From Thiorhodovibrio sp. (GTDB lineage: Bacteria; Pseudomonadota; Gammaproteobacteria; Chromatiales; Chromatiaceae), in NCBI GenBank assembly GCA_007128075.1, contig SKYD01000259.1, positions 1 to 13,551 on the forward strand: a stretch of 13,551 bases of DNA, read 5' to 3'. A program made the translations under genes and the position numbers. Below the pieces are notes generated by a model. That model did no database searches. It was not told the DNA's origin and saw nothing but the letters and a program-made list of their open reading frames with translations. Positions within the stretch are counted from its first letter, which is position 1; each line of letters opens with the position of its first letter. This document shows, one piece after another, positions 1 through 6,959 of the stretch.

Positions 1-3000
1 CAAGCCTATGAGCTGGTGCAGCATGGGCTTAAGCTCGACGAAATTCACTGGCGATTTACTGGAATGCCGCACGATCTGGCAATCGAGGCGGTGCTTGAAG
101 GCAAGACCGATGCTGGCTTTGTCCGCAGCGGCTTGGTCGAGGCGATGCAGGCCAGCGGTACCCTGCCTGCTGATGCGATTCGCGTGCTCAATCCGCAACA
201 AGAACCCAATTTCCCCTTCGTTTTATCCACGCCGCTGTATCCCGAATGGCCGTTTGTGGTGTTGACCCAAACCAACGAAGAGATGGCGTTGCGCATTGCC
301 AGTGCCATCTTGTCGCTGCCCCACGGTGGTGCAATTGCACAGCAAATTGGCATTCACGGCTTTGGCATTCCTGCTGATTACCGCCCGGTAGAGCGGCTGT
401 TGCGTGAGTTGCGGCTGCCGCCCTTTGATGAAATGCCTTACTTTACGCTATACGATGCCTGGAAACGCTGGCAGTGGCCGCTCAAGCTGGCGTTGTCGAT
501 TGTGGTGTCTTTGCTAATGATGGCACTTTTGGTGGCGATGGTGAAAAAAAAGGCCGCTGCTAGAGAGCAGGCACTGACCACGCAGGTGGCAAACCAGCGA
601 GCGGCGCTGGATCAGATTGCGGTGGCGATTGCGGCTGAACGCTCGGCTTCGACCATTCTTGCCACCGCCTGTCGCTGCATTGGTGAGGCGCTGGGTGCGG
701 ATCGCTCACTGGTTTATGACATTGATTTTGAAGTGAAAAAAGTCATTGGTCTGCATGAATGGCTGAATCCGCGTCATGAGCGCATAGAGCCAAGTATTGG
801 CAACTATGATCTTGCCCTATTTCACGATGGCGTTGTGTGGATGCGCGAGCAGCAGGAGCCGTTAAGCAGCCATCGTTCAGCGATTCATCCTGCCCTGTGC
901 AATGACGGTTCCGCGACCCTGCTCCATGAAGGCATGGAAATTGCCTCACTGCTGTGGTTTCCGTTTTTATTCAGCGAGCGGGGCTATCATCTGATTGTGT
1001 TAAATTGGCTGGCTGAACACCCGTTTGATGACCTAAGTCAGCAGGATTTTTTAGCCTCGGTGGTCAAATTGATCTCGCTGGCGCTGGATAAACTCCGAAT
1101 TTTACAACAGCAGATGCGCGCTGAGGAAGAAACCCAGCGTTTCAAGGCGATTGCTGAAAATGCAGTCTATGGCAATGCGATTGCCGATGCCACCGGCAAG
1201 CTCATTTATATCAATCCCTTTTTTGCGCGGATTCACGGCTATGAGCCAGAGGCGCTGATCGGGCGTGAGCTGTCTTGTTTTCATAACGCTGACCAGATGG
1301 AGCAGGTCACCGCGCTCAATCAACAATTGTTCGACCAGGGCTATTTCCCGCCGACCGATGTCTGGCATGTACACCGCGACGGTCACAGCTTTCCGATGCT
1401 GATGAGCGGGATTGTGATGCGCGATGAGTCAGGCGCTCCTGAGTATATGGCGACAGCGGCGATTGATCTGACCGCCCGTTATCAAGCGGAACAAAAATAC
1501 CAGCTTTTATTTAACAAAATGCTCGATGGTTTTGCACTGCATGAGGTGATTTGTGATGACCAAGGGCAGCCAGTTGATTATCGCTTTTTAGCGGTTAATC
1601 CAGCGTTTGAACAGATGACTGGGCTCAATGCCGAGCAGCTTGTGGGACACCGAGTGCTTGAGGTGTTGCCAAACACCGAACCCCATTGGATTGAGGCTTT
1701 TGGTCAAGTGGCGCTGTCGGGAACGCCCAGCTCTTTTGAAAACTATTCGTTGGAATTAGAGAAACATTTTGCGGTGAGCGTCTTTGCGCCAGCGCCCAAG
1801 CAATTTGCCTGCATGGTGCAGGATGTCACCGTCCGCAAACAAGCCGAAATCGCCTTGATCGAGGCGAAGCAAGCTGCCGAAGCCGCCAATATCGCCAAAA
1901 GCGAATTTTTAGCCAACATGAGCCATGAGATTCGCACCCCGATGAATGGGGTGATTGGCATGACCCATCTGCTGCTCACCACTGCGCTGACTGCCGAGCA
2001 GCAAGGCTATGCGAAGACCATTCAAACCAGTGGTGAGGCGTTGCTGACCCTGATTAACGATATTCTCGATCTGTCCAAAATCGAGGCCGGCAAGCTGGAG
2101 TTAGAAATTGTGCCTTTTGAGCTGCCGGAGCTGCTCGATCAACTCGCCGCCAGCCTTGCGGTGCGCGCCGACGAAAAAGGGCTGGAGCTGATCATCGCCG
2201 CTGATCCTCGGCTGCCGACCCGCCTGCTGGGCGATCCTGCCCGTCTGCGTCAGATTTTGACCAATCTCATCAGCAACGCCATTAAATTCACCCATCACGG
2301 CGAGGTGGTGGTGCAAGCGGCTCCGCTTGATCCAGAAGCGGCGCCCGATAGCACCCGCGTCGATTTGCATATCACGGTGCGTGATACTGGCATCGGCATT
2401 CCTCAAGACAAACACCATCGCTTATTTGCCAAATTTAGCCAGGTCGATGCCTCCACCACCCGCCAATATGGCGGCACCGGGCTGGGGCTGGCGATTTGCA
2501 AGCAATTGGTTGAGGCAATGGGCGGGCGCATTGGTGTGAACAGTGTCGAGGGCGAGGGTGCGACCTTCTGGCTGACCTTGCATCTGCCCTGTCTTCCTGA
2601 TGCACCGCCAGTGCTCGAACCACTGCTGGATGGTGTGCGGGTGCTGATTGTTGATGACAATGCCACCCAGCGCGCACTGCTGGCGACCCGTCTTGCCGCC
2701 TGGGGAATGCGCCCCGACACTGCGGCTGATGCGCCCACGGCGATGGGCATCTGTTATCGCCAATTTGATGAAGGCACCCCGTTGCAGATTTTGTTGATTG
2801 ATTACAACATGCCGGGGATGGATGGGCTGGCGCTAGCACGGGCGCTGCGGACTGATACCCGCTTAGACCGTCTGCAGTTGATATTGTTGGGCCCGCCTCG
2901 CCAGACCGAAGAAGCGGCGCGGGGCGAGATGAATCTCAAGCGCGTCACCAAGCCGATTCGGCTCAGTGAGCTACACGACACACTGATTCAATGTCTGGAA

Positions 3001-3423
3001 CAGCATTCGGCTGAGGATCCTCCCACCCCAGCACAGAGCTTGGAACCGCCGCCAGCGCTGAATCGCGGTTTGCATATTTTGCTTGCCGAGGATAATCAAT
3101 TAAATCAACAAGTGGCGTTGGGGATTTTGAGCAAACTTGGGCTGACTGCCGATGCGGTCTCCAACGGACAGGAGGCGATTGAGGCACTGGCGCGGCAACA
3201 CTATGATTTGGTCTTCATGGATGTGCAGATGCCAGAGCTAGACGGTCTGGAGGCAACGCGGCGGATTCGCGCCCAAAATAACCAGATTCCAATCATTGCG
3301 ATGACTGCCAACGCCATGCAGGGCGATCAAGAGACCTGTCTGGCGGCGGGGATGAATGATTATCTGACCAAGCCGATTGATCCGCAGCGCATCACGCAGA
3401 TGTTGCAGCAGTGGGGCTTGTGA
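1..3423 (+). CDS. Hybrid sensor histidine kinase with PhnD-like sensor domain, GAF, two PAS and two receivers (5' end outside window)
   Basis: The frame is open from base 1, so the gene starts upstream; 1140 codons are visible and numbered here from base 1. Codons 1-155 resemble the C-terminal half of phosphonate/phosphate-type periplasmic binding domains (PF12974-like), including an HDLAIEAVLEGKTDAGFVR stretch. One membrane helix follows at about 161-181, then a GAF-like region (202-367), PAS1 (381-495) and PAS2 (500-615). The HisKA motif SHEIRTPMNG has its phospho-acceptor at His642. The HATPase domain has N-box Asn759, a DTGIGIP box starting at Asp795 and a GGTGLGL box near 824. Receiver 1 has Asp885/Asp886, Asp934 and Lys984 but lacks the usual Thr/Ser switch. 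Receiver 2 has Asp1074, an MTANAM motif and Lys1124. The protein ends after receiver 2 with no HPt domain, so a separate HPt protein may complete the relay (inference). The ligand is unknown. A GTG at base 16 is internal and not the start. Confidence 0.93.
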   Translation, partial: QAYELVQHGLKLDEIHWRFTGMPHDLAIEAVLEGKTDAGFVRSGLVEAMQASGTLPADAIRVLNPQQEPNFPFVLSTPLYPEWPFVVLTQTNEEMALRIASAILSLPHGGAIAQQIGIHGFGIPADYRPVERLLRELRLPPFDEMPYFTLYDAWKRWQWPLKLALSIVVSLLMMALLVAMVKKKAAAREQALTTQVANQRAALDQIAVAIAAERSASTILATACRCIGEALGADRSLVYDIDFEVKKVIGLHEWLNPRHERIEPSIGNYDLALFHDGVVWMREQQEPLSSHRSAIHPALCNDGSATLLHEGMEIASLLWFPFLFSERGYHLIVLNWLAEHPFDDLSQQDFLASVVKLISLALDKLRILQQQMRAEEETQRFKAIAENAVYGNAIADATGKLIYINPFFARIHGYEPEALIGRELSCFHNADQMEQVTALNQQLFDQGYFPPTDVWHVHRDGHSFPMLMSGIVMRDESGAPEYMATAAIDLTARYQAEQKYQLLFNKMLDGFALHEVICDDQGQPVDYRFLAVNPAFEQMTGLNAEQLVGHRVLEVLPNTEPHWIEAFGQVALSGTPSSFENYSLELEKHFAVSVFAPAPKQFACMVQDVTVRKQAEIALIEAKQAAEAANIAKSEFLANMSHEIRTPMNGVIGMTHLLLTTALTAEQQGYAKTIQTSGEALLTLINDILDLSKIEAGKLELEIVPFELPELLDQLAASLAVRADEKGLELIIAADPRLPTRLLGDPARLRQILTNLISNAIKFTHHGEVVVQAAPLDPEAAPDSTRVDLHITVRDTGIGIPQDKHHRLFAKFSQVDASTTRQYGGTGLGLAICKQLVEAMGGRIGVNSVEGEGATFWLTLHLPCLPDAPPVLEPLLDGVRVLIVDDNATQRALLATRLAAWGMRPDTAADAPTAMGICYRQFDEGTPLQILLIDYNMPGMDGLALARALRTDTRLDRLQLILLGPPRQTEEAARGEMNLKRVTKPIRLSELHDTLIQCLEQHSAEDPPTPAQSLEPPPALNRGLHILLAEDNQLNQQVALGILSKLGLTADAVSNGQEAIEALARQHYDLVFMDVQMPELDGLEATRRIRAQNNQIPIIAMTANAMQGDQETCLAAGMNDYLTKPIDPQRITQMLQQWGL

Positions 3424-3447
3424 CTGTTGACTCAAATTTTTTTATTC

Positions 3448-3469
3448 GGGGCAGTTTGTGAACTGCCCC
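3448..3469. other. Perfect 9-bp inverted repeat (hairpin) between the sensor kinase and purD
   Basis: Arms GGGGCAGTT (3448-3456) and AACTGCCCC (3461-3469) flank a TGTG loop. The stem is strong, but the T-run (3437-3443) lies on its 5' side, so neither strand shows the stem-then-T layout of an intrinsic terminator. It ends 16 bases before the purD start codon. It could be a weak terminator for the kinase gene, a binding site, or an RNA fold upstream of purD. The structure is seen directly; its role is not known. Confidence 0.6.
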
Positions 3470-3485
3470 AAGTTTGGAACACAGA

Positions 3486-4793
3486 ATGAATGATAAAACA
3501 ATGAACATTTTGATTATCGGCGCAGGTGGGCGTGAGCACGCGCTTGCTTGGGCGGTTCGGCGTTCACCTTTGGCAGGGCAGGTGTTTGTTGCCCCAGGCA
3601 ATGGCGGCACCGCGCTGGAGGCGGGAGTCACCAATGTGCCCATCGCCAGCGATGATCTTGAGGGCTTGCTGGCATTTGCCAAGGAGCACACAATTGATCT
3701 GACCATTGTCGGGCCCGAGGCTCCGCTGGTGGCGGGTATTGTTGATCGCTTCACCGCCGCCGGGCAGCGCATCTTTGGTCCAACCCAGGCCGCCGCCCAA
3801 CTTGAAGGTTCCAAACAATTCACCAAAGATTTTCTAACTCGGCATGGTATCCCGACTGCCGCCTATCAGAGTTTCACCGCGCTTGATCCCGCGTTGGAAT
3901 ATCTTGCCAACTGTGCGCTGCCTGTGGTCATCAAGGCTGATGGGCTGGCGGCTGGCAAAGGGGTGGTGATTGCGCAGGATGCAGCAACTGCACAACAAAC
4001 CGTGCGCGATATGCTGGCGGGCGGCGCATTGGGCGCGGCAGGGGCAAAAATTGTCATTGAGGACTATCTCAGCGGCGAGGAGGCGAGTTTTATCGCGCTG
4101 GTTGATGGTGAACAGCTAGTGCCGCTGGCATCTTCGCAGGACCACAAAGCCCGCGATGATGGCGATAGCGGCCCCAATACCGGCGGCATGGGGGCCTATT
4201 CGCCTGCGCCAGTGATTAGCCCAGCACTGCATGAGCGCGTGCTGCGTGAGGTGATGCAGCCCACGCTGGCAGGGCTGGCGGCTGAAGGGATTCATTACCG
4301 AGGCTTTTTGTATGCGGGGCTGATGATCGGCACTGATGGTGTGCCACGGGTGCTCGAATATAACTGCCGTCTCGGCGACCCTGAAACCCAGCCGATTCTG
4401 CTGCGTTTGCACAGCGATTTGTTGGCGTTGTGTCTTGCAGCCATGGAGGGGCGGCTGGATCAGGTCAGCGTGGACTGGGATTCGCGACCCGCGCTGGGAG
4501 TGGTGATGGCAGCGCAAGGTTATCCTGGCAGTTATCGGCGCGGCGATCCAATCACTGGGCTGGAGCACATCACTGATCCTGACTGCAAAGTGTTTCATGC
4601 TGGAACCCGTGACACCGCACAGGGTGAGCTGGTGACCCACGGTGGGCGCGTGCTCTGTGTGACCGCTCTAGGCGAGGATATTGCCGCTGCTCAGGTGCGT
4701 GCTTATGCTGCGGTAGCGCAGATTCAGTTTGCTGGCGCTTTCCAGCGCGGCGACATCGGCTATCGAGCATTGTTGCACCGCTCTGGCATCTAA
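3486..4793 (+). CDS. purD: Phosphoribosylamine--glycine ligase (GAR synthetase)
   Basis: PurD catalyses the second step of de novo purine synthesis, joining 5-phosphoribosylamine and glycine with ATP to give GAR in the cytoplasm. The protein reads as PurD along its whole length. It has the N-terminal IIGAGGREHALAW motif, IVGPEAPLVAGIVD (residues 74-87) and QLEGSKQFTKDF (105-116). The ATP-grasp region follows with VIKADGLAAGKGVV (148-161), GEEASFI (197-203), SQDHK (217-221), GPNTGGMGAYSP (229-240) and EYNCRLGDPETQP (291-303). ATG at 3486 gives 435 residues and has a weak GGAA 6 bases upstream. The ATG at 3501 lines up with the usual PurD N-terminus and is the alternative start. A TTG at 3474 is less likely. 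The gene lies 62 bases after the sensor kinase and stands alone; purH, its frequent partner, is not in the window. A terminator follows at once. Confidence 0.97.
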   Translation: MNDKTMNILIIGAGGREHALAWAVRRSPLAGQVFVAPGNGGTALEAGVTNVPIASDDLEGLLAFAKEHTIDLTIVGPEAPLVAGIVDRFTAAGQRIFGPTQAAAQLEGSKQFTKDFLTRHGIPTAAYQSFTALDPALEYLANCALPVVIKADGLAAGKGVVIAQDAATAQQTVRDMLAGGALGAAGAKIVIEDYLSGEEASFIALVDGEQLVPLASSQDHKARDDGDSGPNTGGMGAYSPAPVISPALHERVLREVMQPTLAGLAAEGIHYRGFLYAGLMIGTDGVPRVLEYNCRLGDPETQPILLRLHSDLLALCLAAMEGRLDQVSVDWDSRPALGVVMAAQGYPGSYRRGDPITGLEHITDPDCKVFHAGTRDTAQGELVTHGGRVLCVTALGEDIAAAQVRAYAAVAQIQFAGAFQRGDIGYRALLHRSGI

Positions 4794-4799
4794 CCCCCC

Positions 4800-4828
4800 A
4801 AAAAAATCGCCGACAGGCGATTTTTTTT
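4800..4828. terminator. Bidirectional rho-independent terminator after purD
   Basis: It begins six bases after the purD stop. A run of seven A plus TCGCC (4800-4811) pairs with GGCGA plus eight T (4816-4828) across a GACA loop. The A-stem-T layout would work on both strands. It isolates purD from the XRE gene downstream. Confidence 0.92.
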
Positions 4829-4912
4829 GGCTCGTTTAACCATTGAAACCAGTTGACAAAAAGGCAAAGTGTTTTGAATTGGGGGCAGAAAAACGATTTG
4901 CGAAAAAAAAAC

Positions 4913-4940
4913 TTGACCTCTCCAATCAGAGGTGTACGAT
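4913..4940 (+). promoter_or_regulatory. Sigma-70 promoter of the XRE regulator gene
   Basis: A TTGACC -35 box (4913-4918) and a TACGAT -10 box (4935-4940) are separated by 16 bases, with an A-rich tract (about 4903-4911) just upstream that could act as an UP element. This leaves an untranslated leader of about 55 bases before the ATG at 5003. A second TTGACA (4853-4858) lies farther upstream but has only a poor -10. Confidence 0.7.
4916..4933. promoter_or_regulatory. Inverted repeat between the -35 and -10 boxes, likely XRE autorepressor operator
   Basis: Arms ACCTCT (4916-4921) and AGAGGT (4928-4933) are perfect inverted copies around a 6-base CCAATC spacer. The site overlaps the -35 box and fills the promoter spacer, so a bound protein would block RNA polymerase. 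XRE/Cro-type dimers commonly bind such sites in their own promoters. That this protein binds here is inference. Confidence 0.55.
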
Positions 4941-4954
4941 AGATACGGGACTCG

Positions 4955-4975
4955 TTGTAAGTCAAATCCTGACAA
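4955..4975. promoter_or_regulatory. Imperfect inverted repeat in the XRE leader, possible second operator
   Basis: TTGTAAG (4955-4961) and CTGACAA (4969-4975) match as inverted arms at 6 of 7 positions around a 7-base spacer. The site lies just downstream of the expected transcription start. Its sequence differs from the repeat inside the promoter, so the two may not bind the same protein. Confidence 0.3.
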
Positions 4976-5002
4976 ATTTCTCTACAGAAGGCATAAAACA
5001 AG

Positions 5003-5374
5003 ATGGATGATGCAGCAATTCAATTGACACGCAAAATTGGTCATCGGCTCCGCGCAGCACGCAACGCGCATGGCTACAGCTTGGCGGAGTTGTCAGATCG
5101 CACCAAAGTGTTGTCAAAATCGCGGATTAGCAACTATGAGCAGGGCATTCGCCGCATGGGGCTGGAAGAGGCGCAGTTGTTATCCAACGCACTCGATGGG
5201 CTCACTCCGACCTATCTGCTGTGCCTAGACGATAAATCGCCGCTGTCGCGTGAAGAGTGGGAATTGATTGAAAATTATCGCAGCAGCGATGACCGTGGGC
5301 GAGAAACCATTCGCAAGGTGCTTGGGGTGCAGGTCGATTATGTTGCACCATCAGTGCTCGACCAAAAACCTTAG
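5003..5374 (+). CDS. XRE-family helix-turn-helix transcriptional regulator
   Basis: This is a 123-residue protein with a Cro/C1-type HTH domain at about residues 8-75. The hallmark pattern is visible: KIGHRLRAARNAHGYSLAEL, then the recognition-helix region SKSRISNYEQGIRRMGLEEA. The C-terminal third (LSREEWELIENYRSSDDRGR) resembles the short helical tail of many phage-like and chromosomal XRE repressors. No catalytic domain is present. An AGAAGG ribosome site (4986-4991) lies 11 bases before the ATG. The gene has its own promoter with a built-in inverted repeat, which suggests autorepression. It converges on nifL with a 58-base gap and faces away from purD. Its other targets are unknown. No toxin partner or phage gene is nearby, so it looks like a stand-alone regulator. 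Confidence 0.88.
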   Translation: MDDAAIQLTRKIGHRLRAARNAHGYSLAELSDRTKVLSKSRISNYEQGIRRMGLEEAQLLSNALDGLTPTYLLCLDDKSPLSREEWELIENYRSSDDRGRETIRKVLGVQVDYVAPSVLDQKP

Positions 5375-5396
5375 CGAACTATTGAGCACAGTCGAG

Positions 5397-5416
5397 CGGC
5401 TCTGTTTGCAGAGTCG
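5397..5416. terminator. Hairpin between the convergent XRE and nifL genes, weak terminator candidate
   Basis: CGGCTCTG (5397-5404) and CAGAGTCG (5409-5416) form an 8-bp stem with a TTTG loop. It contains one G.T wobble in + strand RNA and an A/C mismatch in - strand RNA. Neither strand has a T-run after the stem, so termination by this element alone is doubtful. Its position between two gene ends is the main argument for it. Confidence 0.3.
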
Positions 5417-5432
5417 CCCGTTGAGTGGGAAT

Positions 5433-6959
5433 TTAATCGTCGTGATGAGCGGCGTGGCTTAAAATCAGCCGAATACGGCAGCCTTGTTGGGTTTCGGCAT
5501 CAACCTCAATCAAACCGCCGTGCTGATTGGCAATGTCTTGCGCCAGACTCAGCCCCATCCCCGCCCGACCGCGATGGTTGCGCCAGCCGATATAAAATGG
5601 CTCAAACACCTTGAGCCGTTGATCAGGCGCGATGCCCGGGCCATTGTCCTCAATGATCACCTCAACGGCACCATCCAGGGCGCGGGTCGCCAGCCGTAGA
5701 TCGCGCTGGGTGTGGCGGCTTTCATGCAGCGCCAGCAGGGCGTTATCAAGCAGATATTTAAACAGCGAGCGCAGTTGATTTTTGTGCCCCGATAGCTCGG
5801 GCAAGATCAGTGCCGGCTGCCAATCAACGACCACGCCCGCCGCCAGCAGACGGTCGGTTTCCATCTCCAGCACATGGCGCAATAATTCATTGATATTGAC
5901 CAGGCTGTCGGATTCGACCAACGGCTCGGGCAATGCCTCGTGCAGGGTCAGCAATGCCTGTTCGCTGGCAGCACTGATCTGGTGCAAGGTCTGGGCAAAA
6001 GCGGTGATGTCACCACCAGCGTGAAACATCGCGGTGGCGGCGCGGATGAGATTGAGTGGCCCTTGAATCTGATAGCTTGCCGCTGTCAACGCCTCGCGCA
6101 GCCCCTCGGCACGCTGCTGTTCAGCCAGTCGCGCCCGCAAATGCTCTAAATGGGCGCGATCAATCTCACGCCGCCGTGCGGTAATGTCATTGGCAAGCAA
6201 CAGCAACCGCTGACCATGGTCATTAGAGTGTATGAAATAACTGCGCGCACTGGTGTCTGATTCATTGACTGCCACCCCGGAGCACGAAAACCACCGCGGC
6301 CCGGTGCCGCCAGCGATGTCCAGACTAATTTCCACATCTTTAAAACCATTGCCCGCCAGGGCGCGTTCCAGTGGATCAAAGCCCGCCTGCTGCAGCAGTG
6401 CCGCTCGCAACAGCGCCACCAGCTCATGTCCGTGCAGCTCGCGTTGCAGCCGCTGATATTCCATGTTCTCTAAAATGACCTGTCCTTGGGCATCGAGCAA
6501 CAGCACAATCACCGGCGCGGCATCGAGTACGGTTTCGATGCGCAGCCGCTGCTGATCAAGCCCCACCTCCAGCGCGTGCTCTTTGGAGACATCGCGGTGC
6601 ATGGCTAAAAAAAAGCCAATCTCGCCGTCGGCATCGAGCACCGGCGAGATGGTCAGCTCGGCGAGATAATCCTCTCCGCTTTTGGTGCGATTGACCAGGG
6701 TTCCCGTCCACGAATGCTTGTGGCAGATCGTTTCCCACAGCGCGTTGTACACCTTTTTGGGGGTGACATTGCTCGACAAAATCGCTTCATTCTGGCCAAT
6801 GACCTCGCTGCGATCATAGCCAGTGAGCTGTTCAAACGCCCGATTCACATAGAGAATGTTCGCCTTGGCATCGGTGATCGAGATTGCCACCGGAGCCTGC
6901 TCGACGGTCTCAAAATACAGCCGCGCTGGCAGCAAGGGGGTGTCGTGGTGTTGGCTCAC
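5433..6959 (-). CDS. nifL: NifL-type redox-sensing PAS flavoprotein, anti-activator of nitrogen fixation
   Basis: NifL binds and inhibits the nif activator NifA in response to oxygen and fixed nitrogen. This 508-residue protein matches the Azotobacter vinelandii NifL I recall (about 519 residues) along its whole length. PAS1 (about 14-125) has EQAPVAISITDAKANILYVN and keeps counterparts of the FAD-pocket residues Glu70, Trp87 and Asn102 as Glu58, Trp75 and Asn90. PAS2 spans about 137-260. The H-like region has QGPLNLI (299-305), but the histidine position holds Tyr296, so it is unlikely to be a working histidine kinase. The GHKL domain keeps Asn406, DNGPGI (438-443) and GRAGMGLSLA (464-473), consistent with nucleotide binding. 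The start is a GTG overlapping the UPF0182 stop by four bases (GTGA), and no in-frame ATG occurs before residue 120. nifA is absent from the expected downstream position. A distant NifL-like regulator of another activator remains possible. Confidence 0.86.
   Translation of the reverse strand: MSQHHDTPLLPARLYFETVEQAPVAISITDAKANILYVNRAFEQLTGYDRSEVIGQNEAILSSNVTPKKVYNALWETICHKHSWTGTLVNRTKSGEDYLAELTISPVLDADGEIGFFLAMHRDVSKEHALEVGLDQQRLRIETVLDAAPVIVLLLDAQGQVILENMEYQRLQRELHGHELVALLRAALLQQAGFDPLERALAGNGFKDVEISLDIAGGTGPRWFSCSGVAVNESDTSARSYFIHSNDHGQRLLLLANDITARRREIDRAHLEHLRARLAEQQRAEGLREALTAASYQIQGPLNLIRAATAMFHAGGDITAFAQTLHQISAASEQALLTLHEALPEPLVESDSLVNINELLRHVLEMETDRLLAAGVVVDWQPALILPELSGHKNQLRSLFKYLLDNALLALHESRHTQRDLRLATRALDGAVEVIIEDNGPGIAPDQRLKVFEPFYIGWRNHRGRAGMGLSLAQDIANQHGGLIEVDAETQQGCRIRLILSHAAHHDD

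Noticed and set aside
3474..3485. TTG start that would lengthen PurD by four residues
   Set aside because: PurD proteins begin near MNILIIGAGG, and an ATG at 3486 or 3501 fits better.
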